A stretch of 64,000 bases of DNA from CAWBRT01 sp963696525. Its GTDB lineage: Bacteria > Acidobacteriota > Terriglobia > Terriglobales > Acidobacteriaceae. Shown here piece by piece: positions 38,720-47,622 of the stretch. Each line of letters opens with the position of its first letter. The first letter of the stretch is position 1. Made by a program: the position numbers and the translations under genes. The stretch covers positions 496,001-560,000 of the forward strand of contig CAVOKO010000012.1 in NCBI GenBank assembly GCA_963696525.1, in the 5' to 3' direction. The notes below the pieces were generated by a model. That model ran no database searches. It saw only the letters and a program-made list of their open reading frames with translations, and was not told where the DNA came from.

Positions 38720-38757
38720 AAAAAAGGTTCCGGCGGAAGCCGTTCAGCTTCCGCCGG
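38720..38757 (-). terminator. Rho-independent terminator after ccsA (minus strand)
   Basis: A perfect 11-bp stem (38730-38740 with 38747-38757, six-base loop) is followed on the minus strand by AACCTTTTTTG. It ends the transcript of the cytochrome maturation genes 30 bases beyond the ccsA stop. Confidence 0.8.
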
Positions 38758-38786
38758 TGAGGGTGTAATCGATTATTCGAAGCCTT

Positions 38787-40184
38787 TTAAGCGTAAGCGT
38801 GCAATCCGGGCAACAGGTACGTCACTCCGAAGAATGTGAAGATGACAACCGCGAACCCCAGAATCGCGAAGTAAGCCGCCCGCCGGCCTTTCCAGCCGCG
38901 AGTAACGCGCATGTGCAGGTAACCCGCATAGACAAGCCAGGTGATTGCCGCCCAGGTTTCTTTCGGATCCCAGCTCCAATAAGATCCCCAAGTCTGGTTA
39001 GCCCAGTAAGCTCCCACGGCGATCATCAGGGTCAGCAGCGGGAAGGCAATGCAGATCGTCTTGTAGGTGATCTGGTCCAGGTTGGCGGCTGGAGGCAACA
39101 TCTTTTGGAGGCCTTCGCGCCGCCACAGCAGCAGCAGGTAAAGCAATCCCGCGAAGATTCCGCCAAGCATGCCGGCGAGCAAAAACGGACTCGCCGCCAG
39201 TGCCGTCGGAAAGGATCCGTCGGCGTCGGGCGAAGCGTAGGCGCCGCTCTGGGCGCGCAGGATAAAGGCCGCCAGCGCCACGGCCTGCAGCAGAATGCTG
39301 ACGAACATTGCCTTGTTGGCATAATCGAACAAGTTCTCATCCTGCTTCACCCGTCCAACGGCATAGAGCACAACCGGAGCAATCGTCGAAAGCAGGACGA
39401 GCGTAAAGAGCCAACCGAGATCGGGTATGGTGACGAACAGACGGACGCCGCGGGACACAAAAATTTCCGAATTCTGCGCCGGATCCCAGCCCACAACCGC
39501 GAAACCGCCAGAGCGGAAGCGCAGCATCATGCCGGCATAGACGGCGATCATTCCAAGTGCCGTCAGCACCTGAAACGATTCAGTCTTCATGTCATCCTGG
39601 ATCAGGAACATCATCGACAAGGCAAAGCTCACCGCGCAGGCCGCATAGGCGAGCATAGCCAGTGAGACGTGAACGTGCAGCCAGGTCGATTGCAGCGCCG
39701 GGACCAGCGGCCGGACCTCGGAGGGCAACAGTTGCATCAGGATGACGCTGACCACCGCCAGCGGCATGGTCACACTGCCGATGATCTTTACTTTATAGCG
39801 CCGCTCCGCGATCAGGGTCAGCGCGGCCACCGTCCAGACGAAGCTGAGCAACATCTCATAGAGCGTCGAAAATGGAGGATGCCCGGCCATATACCAGCGG
39901 TGAGCGGCCGCCGCCGTGTTCGCGGCAAAACCAAGTGCGGTCGATATCGACGCAAACTTGACGTAGCGTTCGATGCCGGTCACGCCGAATCCCATGTAGA
40001 GCGCACCCGCGCCGCCGTAGAAAATCAGCGCCGTGTAAAGCATGTTACTTTCGCCATAGATCGGGCCGGAGTGTGTCTTCATCACTCCAAGGAATGCCGT
40101 AAACAGCAGGAACAGCATACCCAAGCCGACCATGACCAGCAGTGCGTTCCCCGTTGACGTCTGCTCTGCTCTGGCTCGCGACAT
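38787..40184 (-). CDS. ccsA: Cytochrome c biogenesis protein CcsA/ResC (System II)
   Basis: The 465-residue membrane protein has around a dozen helices and the tryptophan-rich haem-handling WWD segment (WGSYWSWDPKETWAAITWLV) followed by a conserved His in GYLHMR. With ResB it exports haem and attaches it to CXXCH motifs of secreted cytochromes. Periplasmic-side histidines in AAHRWYMAGHPPFSTLYE match the family. The gene follows resB by 128 bases on the same strand, and a terminator follows. It serves the neighbouring multiheme cytochromes by location and function. Confidence 0.93.
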   Translation of the reverse strand: MSRARAEQTSTGNALLVMVGLGMLFLLFTAFLGVMKTHSGPIYGESNMLYTALIFYGGAGALYMGFGVTGIERYVKFASISTALGFAANTAAAAHRWYMAGHPPFSTLYEMLLSFVWTVAALTLIAERRYKVKIIGSVTMPLAVVSVILMQLLPSEVRPLVPALQSTWLHVHVSLAMLAYAACAVSFALSMMFLIQDDMKTESFQVLTALGMIAVYAGMMLRFRSGGFAVVGWDPAQNSEIFVSRGVRLFVTIPDLGWLFTLVLLSTIAPVVLYAVGRVKQDENLFDYANKAMFVSILLQAVALAAFILRAQSGAYASPDADGSFPTALAASPFLLAGMLGGIFAGLLYLLLLWRREGLQKMLPPAANLDQITYKTICIAFPLLTLMIAVGAYWANQTWGSYWSWDPKETWAAITWLVYAGYLHMRVTRGWKGRRAAYFAILGFAVVIFTFFGVTYLLPGLHAYA

Positions 40185-40312
40185 CAGTCAAAAACCTCCG
40201 CTTGCCCGGTACGCACCATAAACTTTCGCGTACACGGTAATTGTTAAAGTGGTCCACGGCTGGCGCGCATCCGCGTTCGCCTGGACGATCACTGGCTGGC
40301 TACGCGGGCTGT

Positions 40313-41777
40313 CTACACGCGAGCCATGGTTTCCTTCGTGGCAGTCTCATCCTGCTTCTTTAATTCCGTTACCTTGCTGTTGCCGTTCAGTTCCTTGCCG
40401 ATTGCCTCGGTCACTTCGGCGAAGCGCTGTTCGAAACGCTCGCGGTTCTTGTTGCACGCGCCTCCGGCCCATAACAGCAAACCCTGCCGAGCGTCGAATA
40501 GAGTGGTCACCCAGAAGCGCATGTGTACGAGATAGAAAGCGACACCCAATCCAAACGCCATGATCAGCACGCCGCCCCATACGAACCATTGTCCCGGCTC
40601 GTGCGACACTTCGAGACCAGTGAAAAACTTCGGTTTCAAGTCGGTGAGGGTGAAGGAGTAACCAGCCTTGGCGTCCTGCAATTGGTTGGAATCGCGCGGG
40701 AACAGCCAGACACTGTGGCTGCCCGCCTGGTTCGTCAGCACCAGTTCGATCGCCGGATTGGAGATCTCTTCCGAGCGCTGGTAAACTTCGCCGTCTTGGA
40801 CGTAGTAATCGGGGACAAAGCGGTTAACTCTGATCGTATTTTCCGCGTCCGAGTTGTACTAGTCTGTTGCGGGGCTATCGTGATCGTCTGCGCCTCGCCT
40901 TTCAGCGGCGTCGCTCGCAATTGGAGATGGTCGATCTTGCTGCTCATCCCGAAACTCGCCTGGTAAAAACGGATGCCGTCATAGGTAAGCGGATCATTCA
41001 CGACAATTTGCTTGCGCTCGATCTCGCGGCCCTTGTTCCACCACCACCAGATCCGACCACCACCGCTTCGGACTGCCATCGGCGTAGTTCTCTTGTCCGG
41101 CAGCGTCGCAGCGGATGGAGAATGGAAGAGGCCTTTTCAGTTCCATCTCCCTTCTGCCGCACCATGATCATGTTGCTGGTTTCGCCCGTGGTCAGCGTTA
41201 GCGATCCGCGATAGCCAAACATGGCATCGACGATACCGCCGGCGAAGATCATCAACAAGCTGAGGTGGACAATGTAAACCGCCAGGACGGAGAACCGATG
41301 CCGCTCGGAATAAAGCGAGACTTCGTTGTTATCGACCACCCGTTCGGGTCTCAGGCCCAGCTTGATCAGCGCACGCTCGGCGGCGTCCATGCCGGCCTTG
41401 GCGTCACTGATTTTGAACTCTTGGTGGTAAGGAAGAGCCGCGCGAAAATGCGCTTCCGGACGGCGATTCGGACGGGCGTAAAAGCGCCATGCGGTCGGCC
41501 AACGATCAAGAGAAGCAAAAATAATGCTAAGACTTACCAGCCCAAGTAAAGCGGCGAACCACGCCGCATGGTAGACATCGGTGAGCCCAAACCGATCCAA
41601 CCACAGCAGTGTCGCCGGAGAGTATGCGCGCTGGATTTCGCTCGGCTCGGTGGTGGGGCGTTGCAGAACTACCGTGCCTACAGCCGAAAATACGACCACT
41701 ATTAATAGAAGAATGATTCCGGTGCGCACTGAAGAGAGCGTCTTATGAATTTTCGACCAGATTTCCCTAAGACCCAT
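40313..41777 (-). pseudogene. resB: Cytochrome c biogenesis protein ResB/Ccs1, frame broken about three times
   Basis: AAGGAG precedes ATG 41777. The spliced product (~487 residues) has ResB features: N-terminal helices (SVRTGIILLLIVVVFSAVGT), YRGSLTLTTGE, a periplasmic beta domain with ENYADGSPKRWWSDL, RKQIVVNDPLTYDGIRFYQA, NRFVPDYYVQDGEVY, and a last helix (FVWGGVLIMAFGLGVAFYLV). Frame changes are needed near 41120, 41050 and 40862. All ResB blocks survive across them, so error in the sequence is more likely than decay; ResB is needed for the intact CcsA to work. Confidence 0.75.
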
Positions 41778-41822
41778 GCGGGGCTCCTTTGAAGCTACTA
41801 GGATCGCAGATGCACGTACGAG

Positions 41823-41839
41823 GCCAGAAACCCTGCCAG
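41823..41839 (-). promoter_or_regulatory. Weak sigma-54-like promoter upstream of resB
   Basis: On the minus strand CTGGCAGGGTTTCTGGC keeps the -24 TGGCA and the ten-base spacing, but has GG in place of the -12 GC. The predicted start falls about 34 bases before the resB ATG. It shares TGGCAGGG with the stronger site at 46352. Confidence 0.3.
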
Positions 41840-42309
41840 CTAAGTTACAAAAATTCAATAGCCTGCAGAGCGCTCGCAGCGATTGACCCAGTCAACTGTG
41901 GGCTATATCACCCAGTTCGGCGATTATCCCACGCCATCCAATGTTCCGCCATTAGCCTTAAATGTTTGCATCTTCCGCTTCGCGAGACTAGGACACCGAT
42001 CACAAATCGAGAGTGCTGACTCAAGGACAAGAACTTGCGGCCTCCGCGCCACTCTTTTCCCAAAGTGGACGAAACGCGCACAAACCTCGTCTTTCATTCA
42101 GGTCGGGGTTGCGGAATTTCACGAGGCAAGTGCGAAAAAGGGCTCAGCTCCGCTTGGGATTACCGAAAATGGGAAACAGCATGTCACGCCTAGGATCTTG
42201 CTATGCTATCTGTCACATTTTAAATTACTTAATAGCATTTTTCCGGCAAATGCCGAGCACGCGTTCTACTCCGGTCATGCGCTTGCATATTGCTCGGGTG
42301 GAGGTCGCA
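41840..42309 (+). other. Divergent intergenic region between resB and the cytochrome cluster
   Basis: About 470 bases without a supported gene. The two open frames crossing it (from 41883 and 42013) show protein-like sequence only after 42366. An AT-rich stretch at 42215-42245 and GGAGG at 42300-42304 probably belong to the promoter and ribosome site of the 15-haem cytochrome gene. Its GTG at 42310 follows that site by five bases. Confidence 0.5.
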
Positions 42310-43752
42310 GTGAAGCGGAGTGTCTTTTATACTGGTCCTCGGTTTTTGGTTATGTACGGGCGAGAGTATTTGCGGCCAAGCATCCGGTTCCGCTTCCCAA
42401 AGATGTGGATAGCGCCAAATGCATCGAGTGCCACGAGGATAAGCAAAGGGCAAGGCAGTCCATTCGGCGATTCAACCGGTTGTAAAGTTGCCATGAAATT
42501 CGCGTTAATAAAGATATTACCCGCGTAAAGCTTATCACCACTACATCTTACGGCCTGTGTCTCACCTGCCACGCAGACAAAAAAGCCGCCGATATCAAGG
42601 GTCAAGTTCATCCTCCGGCCGTCCGCGATTGCGTTAAGTGTCACGACCCACATACCTCGGACGAACAAGAATCAATTATTGAAGCCGGTCAGCGGCGACA
42701 CCAAGGACGCGAATCTCTGCCTTTCCTGCCACACGACAGGTCTAAACGTGCCTAAGGGCGGCAGCCGGCACGCGGCGCTCGATATGGGCTGCGACACCTG
42801 CCACATCACCCATAAGACCGGTGAGCGTGGCAAGCGCGAGTTCGACTTCCATCTAACCAAGGACGCCCCGACGCTGTGCATCGACTGCCACGATCCGAAG
42901 GACGCGGCTATCGCCAAGGCGCATCAGAATCAGCCGATCGATAAGGCCGACTGCCTCACCTGTCATGATCCGCACCAGTCCGACGCAGCCGAAGCTAATG
43001 GCGAAGTTCACTCATGCACCCTTTGCCGGCGGGCAGTGTGACACCTGCCATGCCCCGGCCAAGGACGGCAAGATCGTTTTGACGCAATCCGACGCTAAGT
43101 CGTTATGCGTCACCTGCCACGCTGAGAAGGCCGAGCAGATCGAGAAGGCCAAGGTTCAGCATCCTGGGGCGACGGGCGATTGCACCGACTGCCACAACCC
43201 TCATGCTGGCAACTCACCGGGATTCCCAAAGCCGAACGCGGTGGCTGTCTGCCTGGGTTGCCACGCCGAGCAAGCCGAGCTGGGCAAGAAGACACACGTC
43301 CATCAGCCCGCATTCGAGCAGGGTTGCGCGACCTGCCACGAGCCGCACGGCAGCAACAACCCGCACCTGTTGCGGGCGCCAGTTCACGAACAAACTGTGT
43401 CTGGAGTGCCACGGTCCGGAGGCGGAGCCGAAGAAGCTGGAGAGCGAGCACTTGGTCACGATCTTCGATGGCAAGGTGAAACTGCCGGAAAATTACTTTG
43501 CCAAGGTTCCGGTACTGCCACTGAAGTACGGCATCGGCCACCCCACGGACCGGCATCCGGTTTCCGACACCTTGGATCCGAAGAATCCTGGCAAGGTCGT
43601 GACTCGCTATGAGCTGTCTGAGCTGCCACCAGCCACATTCTTCGGCAAACGCGGATTTGCTGGTAAAGGATCAGGTGAATGGCATGGCTTTCTGCAAGAC
43701 CTGCCACTCCAACGGGCTGAATCTGAGTGCGGTTTCAAGTGGAGTGAAGTAA
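42310..43752 (+). pseudogene. Fifteen-haem cytochrome c (doubled CXXCH type), frame broken about nine times
   Basis: Spliced reading gives a signal segment (FILVLGFWLCTGES) and about 15 haem motifs: CIECH, CKSCH, CLTCH, CVKCH, CLSCH, CDTCH, CIDCH, CLTCH, CDTCH, CVTCH, CTDCH, CLGCH, CATCH, CLECH and CKTCH. CHDPH and CHEPH pairs are typical of the doubled-CXXCH family. Frame changes fall near 42326, 42368, 42445, 42470, 42486, 42663, 43015, 43388 and 43680, and the reading ends LNLSAVSSGVK with TAA at 43750. That every haem site survives so many breaks argues for poor sequence here, but a dying gene cannot be ruled out. An exported electron carrier, it is first in the plus-strand cytochrome run. 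Confidence 0.65.
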
Positions 43753-43803
43753 CGATGTTGAAAGATCAATCAAATTCGGTTTGCGGCTCTCGACCCCACC
43801 AGG

Positions 43804-45097
43804 GTGAAATCGGCCGGGTCGGGGAGTTCGTCTTTCCGCCCATCTGGGCGGCGTTGGCTGCACTTGCTCGTGTTGGCTATTGCCTTGGCGCCATCCGCCT
43901 ACGCGCAGAAGAAATCGAAAAAGGACGCCGCCGCTCCCAATCCCGTGGAAAAGCGTCTTGCCTTCGATATTAACAAGATCGTTTGGCCGAATCCGCCAGC
44001 AGTCGCACGAATCCGATTCATCCAGCTTTTTACCGGCCAGAAGATCGATTGGGCCGCCTACGACAACAAGAAAGAAGCCGCCAAAGCAGAAGTGGATGGA
44101 CCGTCTGGCGGGAACCAAGCCGGCCACCGATATAGACCTGGATAAGCTCCCCTTCCAGCTCATTCGCACCTACGGAGTGGCCGTCGATTCCGCTGGCAGA
44201 ATTTATGCGGCCGATCAGGGCGTCGACGCGATCTTCATCTTCAACCCGGAGACCCAGGACGTGCAGATGATCCGCAACGGTCACGAGGCGCGCTTCGGCA
44301 TGATCAACGGCTTGGCGATGGATGACAACGATCGCCTTTTCGTGACCGATGACAAGACCCACCAAGTTATAGTTCTCAATGCCAATCACCAGCCCGAGGC
44401 CGCTTTTGGCGCCGATGTGCTGGTTTCGCCCGCCGGTATCGCGATCGACGCGGAAAATCGCTTGCTTTACGTGGTGGACACGCAGAGCGACGTGGTGGAC
44501 GTCTTCGACGCCGACACCTTTAAGCTGCTGCGCAAAATCGGCACACCGGGGAAGAAGCACACCCTGATTAGCCAGGGAAACTTCGCGCTTCCCGTCGGCG
44601 TGGCCGTGGATAAGGAAGGAAACGTTTACGTCGCGGACACGCTGAATTGCCGGATTCAGATCTTCGATGCCGACGGCGGCTTCCTCAGCGAGTTCGGGAA
44701 GAACGGCGATGGTCCGGGGCAGTTCGAGCGTCCCAAGGGCATAGCCGTTGACGCCGATGGCCACATCTGGGTCGTCGATGCGGCCCAGGACCGGGTGAAG
44801 GTCTTCAACCGTGAGGGGCAACTGCTGATCTATTTCGGCGAGCATGGGAACTTTCCCGGCCAGTTCGCCGAGGCGTATGGGATCGCCATCGACAAGCAGA
44901 ATCGGGTCATTACCTCCGAACAGTTTCCAGGCCGTGTCCAGGTTTTCCGTTATGTGACCGATGCCGAGGCTGAGGCGGAGAAAACAAAGATAGCGCAAGC
45001 CGGTTCGCCGGCGGCGATACAAGTTAAGCAGCCGGCAGGTGCACCGGAAAGCAAAGATGCGTCGCCAGCCACGGCAAAGGATTCGGCGGCTAAATAG
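43804..45097 (+). CDS. Secreted NHL-repeat beta-propeller protein 1, frame broken once
   Basis: A GTG start gives the signal peptide LHLLVLAIALAPSAYAQ. About six NHL blades follow (GVAVDSAGRIYAADQGVDAI, GVAVDKEGNVYVADTLNCRI, GIAVDADGHIWVVDAAQDRV), then an Ala/Lys-rich tail. A base change near 44095 separates the first ~98 residues (IDWAAYDNKKEAAKAE) from the propeller (KWMDRLAGTKPATDID). NHL propellers bind proteins or small ligands. Genes of this type commonly neighbour multiheme cytochromes in metal-reducing bacteria, where their role is not established. It lies 51 bases after the 15-haem gene and 112 before the tetrahaem one. Confidence 0.8.
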
Positions 45098-45151
45098 GCT
45101 GCAAACAAGTTTGGCCGGCGAGGGCAAAGCCCCGGCGGCCAAGAAACGGAG

Positions 45152-45170
45152 AACGGGATACCCCGTTTTT
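45152..45170 (+). terminator. Weak terminator or attenuator before the tetrahaem gene
   Basis: AACGGG 45152-45157 pairs with CCCGTT 45162-45167 around ATAC, with five T ending at 45170. The short stem suggests partial read-through. Confidence 0.45.
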
Positions 45171-45209
45171 CGGGATGTGTAGCTTTAACCTTATCAGGAG
45201 ATCACTTCA

Positions 45210-46080
45210 ATGAAGAAAACATTACTAGTTGTTCTGGCGGTGATGGTCGTTGCCAGCATGGCGATGGCGCAGATTCCACAGACGACAAAGCTGACAACTG
45301 ATACCCTCGGCGCACACTTGGTGTACGGCCGTGGCTGCATCGCCTGCCACGCCCCGCACAGCGGCGCTGCCGGCAACGGCGGATCGGTCGCCAAAGAGTG
45401 AACGCCAGCGGCAACATCGCCCTGTGGGGCCAGGATCTGACTCCCCTCTATGGCCAGACGGTTGCGTTCGGCGGCGCTGGCAAATACTCCTTTACTCTGC
45501 CGGCGCAGGGCACAATCACCAGCTTTAGTGACCCAGCCACCGTCGCCTTGTTCTGTCTGAGCTGCCATGACGGCAACTTGGCGAAGCCGGCATGATGAAG
45601 GGCAAGACCGTCGAGACGCTACCGGTCGTCGGCGGCAACGCTCCGACTTTCCTCGGCAACGACGGCACGAAGGCTGGCAACTATAGCAACGACCATCCGG
45701 TGGGCACCACCGCGGCGTTTGGCTGCGGCGGCGCAGCGGCGTATCAGTGGGATTGCACGCTATCGGCGTCCGGTAAGGTCACGATGAACGGCACTGCTTC
45801 GGGAGCGTTCGCTAATACCAACTACGGCTTTGCGGTCAGCCTGCCTGTGTACAACGGCACCACGCCGGTTGTCACCTGCACCAGCTGCCACAACCAGCAC
45901 TACGAGAATATTTACTCCGGCAAGATGGGTGGCGTCACGGGCTACTACTCGACGATGTTCTTCCTGAGGGGCTACTACAACCCGTCAAACGGCGGCAACA
46001 GCGCGGCGCAGTTCTGCCGGCAGTGCCACGGTGCCAATTCGAACGAAATGGCCGGACAGCTGAACGTCCCGACCACATAG
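45210..46080 (+). CDS. Tetrahaem cytochrome c, frame broken twice
   Basis: A Shine-Dalgarno AGGAG precedes ATG 45210, and the signal peptide is TLLVVLAVMVVASMAMAQ. Four haem motifs are found: CIACHAPHSG, CLSCHDG, CTSCH and CRQCH. Frames change near 45396 (after GGSVAKE) and 45590 (after DGNLAKPA); the spliced product is ~290 residues. The GAH then CHAPHSG then LW-x-Q-x-L then CLSCHDG order is the same as the N-terminus of the 12-haem cytochrome at 50564, so the two are paralogues of different length. It is predicted to be exported, matured by the CcsA/ResB pair, and to carry electrons outside the cytoplasm. Confidence 0.75.
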
Positions 46081-46097
46081 GCTGCTTCTTTTACCCG

Positions 46098-46127
46098 GGG
46101 GAGGACTCAGGTCCTCCCCTTTTTTTT
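46098..46127 (+). terminator. Strong rho-independent terminator after the tetrahaem gene
   Basis: GGGGAGGAC 46098-46106 pairs perfectly with GTCCTCCCC 46111-46119 around TCAG, followed by eight T. It separates two transcription units of the cytochrome locus. Confidence 0.9.
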
Positions 46128-46351
46128 GTTTTAAAAGCCTGACGCCACCACGGGCAGGGTAGCTAACGGGACGCTCCCACGCGCGGCCATGGCGCTCGAA
46201 ATGAAAACTCCACTGGCGCTTCCCTTGGTGAGCTAACCCCGTTTTTCAGCAGTCAGTTACGCGCTGCGGCAATTCCCCCAGCTTGCCGCCCATGGGTGTG
46301 GACTTATCCCCAATCCTCGTTGGTAACTGCTTGATAATAATAAGGAAACTT

Positions 46352-46368
46352 TTGGCAGGGGTCTTGCA
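46352..46368 (+). promoter_or_regulatory. Sigma-54 promoter before the PPIase gene
   Basis: TTGGCAGGGGTCTTGCA matches the consensus YTGGCACGRNNNTTGCW at all but one position, with the required GG-N10-GC spacing. The predicted transcript start is near 46379, about 28 bases before the ATG at 46408. It sits in the 327-base gap after the terminator, the only other content of which is unremarkable. It predicts control by a sigma-54 activator; one is encoded at 35977-37431. Confidence 0.7.
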
Positions 46369-46407
46369 CTAGGATCTTGCTTAGGTAATCAGGTAAGTGA
46401 GGAATGA

Positions 46408-47427
46408 ATGAAATACCAGCTTTCAATCTGTGCGCTGCTGCTGGCGGCGCTCTCCCCGGTATCGGCCCAACTGGCCGCCTCCCATGCTTCCGCACCGAGT
46501 TCGGCGTTTGAGCAGACCAACATCCACGCGGTGGGCAAGCCCGTGGTCCGGGTAAACGGAGCGGTGTTGACCGACCGCGACCTGGTGCGCGAGATGTCCG
46601 CCATCTTCCCCTACGCACGCCAGCACAACGGAGGGGTGCCCAAGTCGATGGAGGCCGAAGTTCGCAGTGGCGCCATGCAGATGATGATCTTCGAAGAGTT
46701 GGTCTACCAGGAAGCCGTGCGCCGGAAGATGACAGTGCCGCCCGCGAAGATGGAACGCGCCATGACCGCCTTCCGCAAACAGTTCAAGAGTCCTGACGAC
46801 TATAAGCAGTTCATGCAGGTCGAGGTCAACAATTCGCAATCGTTGCTGCGCGTCAAAATCCAGCGCTCGCTGCTGATCGAGGCCTTGCTGAAGCAGGAAG
46901 TGAGCGACAAGTCGGCGGTTTCCTTGCTCCAAGCCAAGGCCTACTACGACAAGAACCCGGACCAGTTCCGTACCCCCGAGTCCTACGCGGTGCAGACGAT
47001 TTCCGTCGTGCCTCCGCAGAACGCCACGCCGGACCAGTTGAAGGAAGCCCGCAAGCGCGCCGACGATGCCCTGCGCCAGGCCAAGGCAACTAAGAGTTAC
47101 GAAGAGTTCGGTTTGCTGGCGGAGAAAATCTCCGAAGACGACTGGCACGTGATGATGGGCGACCACAAGGCCGTGGACCGCACCAAACTGCCACCCGCCG
47201 TCCTGCAGGCCATGCAAACCATGAAGCCCGGCGAAGTCAGCGGCCTCATTCAGGTAGACCGGATCTATACCGTTGTCCGGATGAATGCGCATGTTCCGGC
47301 CGGGATGCAGAAATTTGCAGATATGAAAGTTTCGCTGCGCAAGAACATGCAGAAGGCTAAAAGCGAGCAGCTTCGCGGCGATCTGGGCAAGAAGCTGCGT
47401 AAGAACGCAAAGATCGAAGAGCTATAG
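46408..47427 (+). CDS. Periplasmic peptidyl-prolyl isomerase (SurA/PpiC-like)
   Basis: The 339-residue protein has a signal peptide (YQLSICALLLAALSPVSAQ), a SurA-N-like chaperone segment (VVRVNGAVLTDRDLVREMSA, MMIFEELVYQEAVRRKM) and a C-terminal parvulin domain (SYAVQTISVVPPQNATP, EFGLLAEKISEDDW, MKPGEVSGLIQVDRIYTVVR). The parvulin part is shortened and its catalytic residues are not all obvious. It would help fold the barrel and cytochromes of the locus. It is the first gene after the sigma-54 promoter and 195 bases before the barrel gene. Confidence 0.85.
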   Translation: MKYQLSICALLLAALSPVSAQLAASHASAPSSAFEQTNIHAVGKPVVRVNGAVLTDRDLVREMSAIFPYARQHNGGVPKSMEAEVRSGAMQMMIFEELVYQEAVRRKMTVPPAKMERAMTAFRKQFKSPDDYKQFMQVEVNNSQSLLRVKIQRSLLIEALLKQEVSDKSAVSLLQAKAYYDKNPDQFRTPESYAVQTISVVPPQNATPDQLKEARKRADDALRQAKATKSYEEFGLLAEKISEDDWHVMMGDHKAVDRTKLPPAVLQAMQTMKPGEVSGLIQVDRIYTVVRMNAHVPAGMQKFADMKVSLRKNMQKAKSEQLRGDLGKKLRKNAKIEEL

Positions 47428-47517
47428 CGAACCTGTGTTCGCAACTTCGCTCAATTCAATGGCGGCAAGCGCTTCTGCTGAGTTCGGCGAAGAATATAGG
47501 GGCATGACATTCAGTAC

Positions 47518-47546
47518 CTGGATGCTTCGCCCCTTCGGGCATCCAG
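47518..47546. repeat. REP-like inverted repeat between PPIase and barrel genes
   Basis: CTGGATGC 47518-47525 and GCATCCAG 47539-47546 form a perfect 8-bp stem around a C/T/G loop. No T run follows, so it is not a terminator; it may be a dispersed palindrome or an RNA-stabilising element. Confidence 0.5.
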
Positions 47547-47622
47547 AATGACACGCCGGGAAACAAGGGGATTCTGCCAGGCTGGCGAAACTGAAAAAGC
47601 TATCAGGAACCAAGGCCGAGTA

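Noticed and set aside
38555..38839. Short Lys/Arg-rich plus-strand frames between the kinase gene and ccsA
   Set aside because: They run through the minus-strand ccsA terminator stem and into ccsA, have no ribosome site and resemble no family.
41883..42366. Coding frames upstream of the 15-haem gene start
   Set aside because: Protein-like sequence begins only at the GTG 42310 signal segment; upstream residues are not conserved-looking and the frames conflict.
45152..45170. Possible haem- or c-di-GMP-type riboswitch before the tetrahaem gene
   Set aside because: Only a short stem is present; no GEMM or other aptamer core was found here or upstream of the other cytochromes.
42190..46381. A 13-base string CTAGGATCTTGCT shared by the regions before the 15-haem and PPIase genes
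   Set aside because: Shared 13-mers are expected by chance in 64 kb, and flanking bases and distances to the start codons differ.
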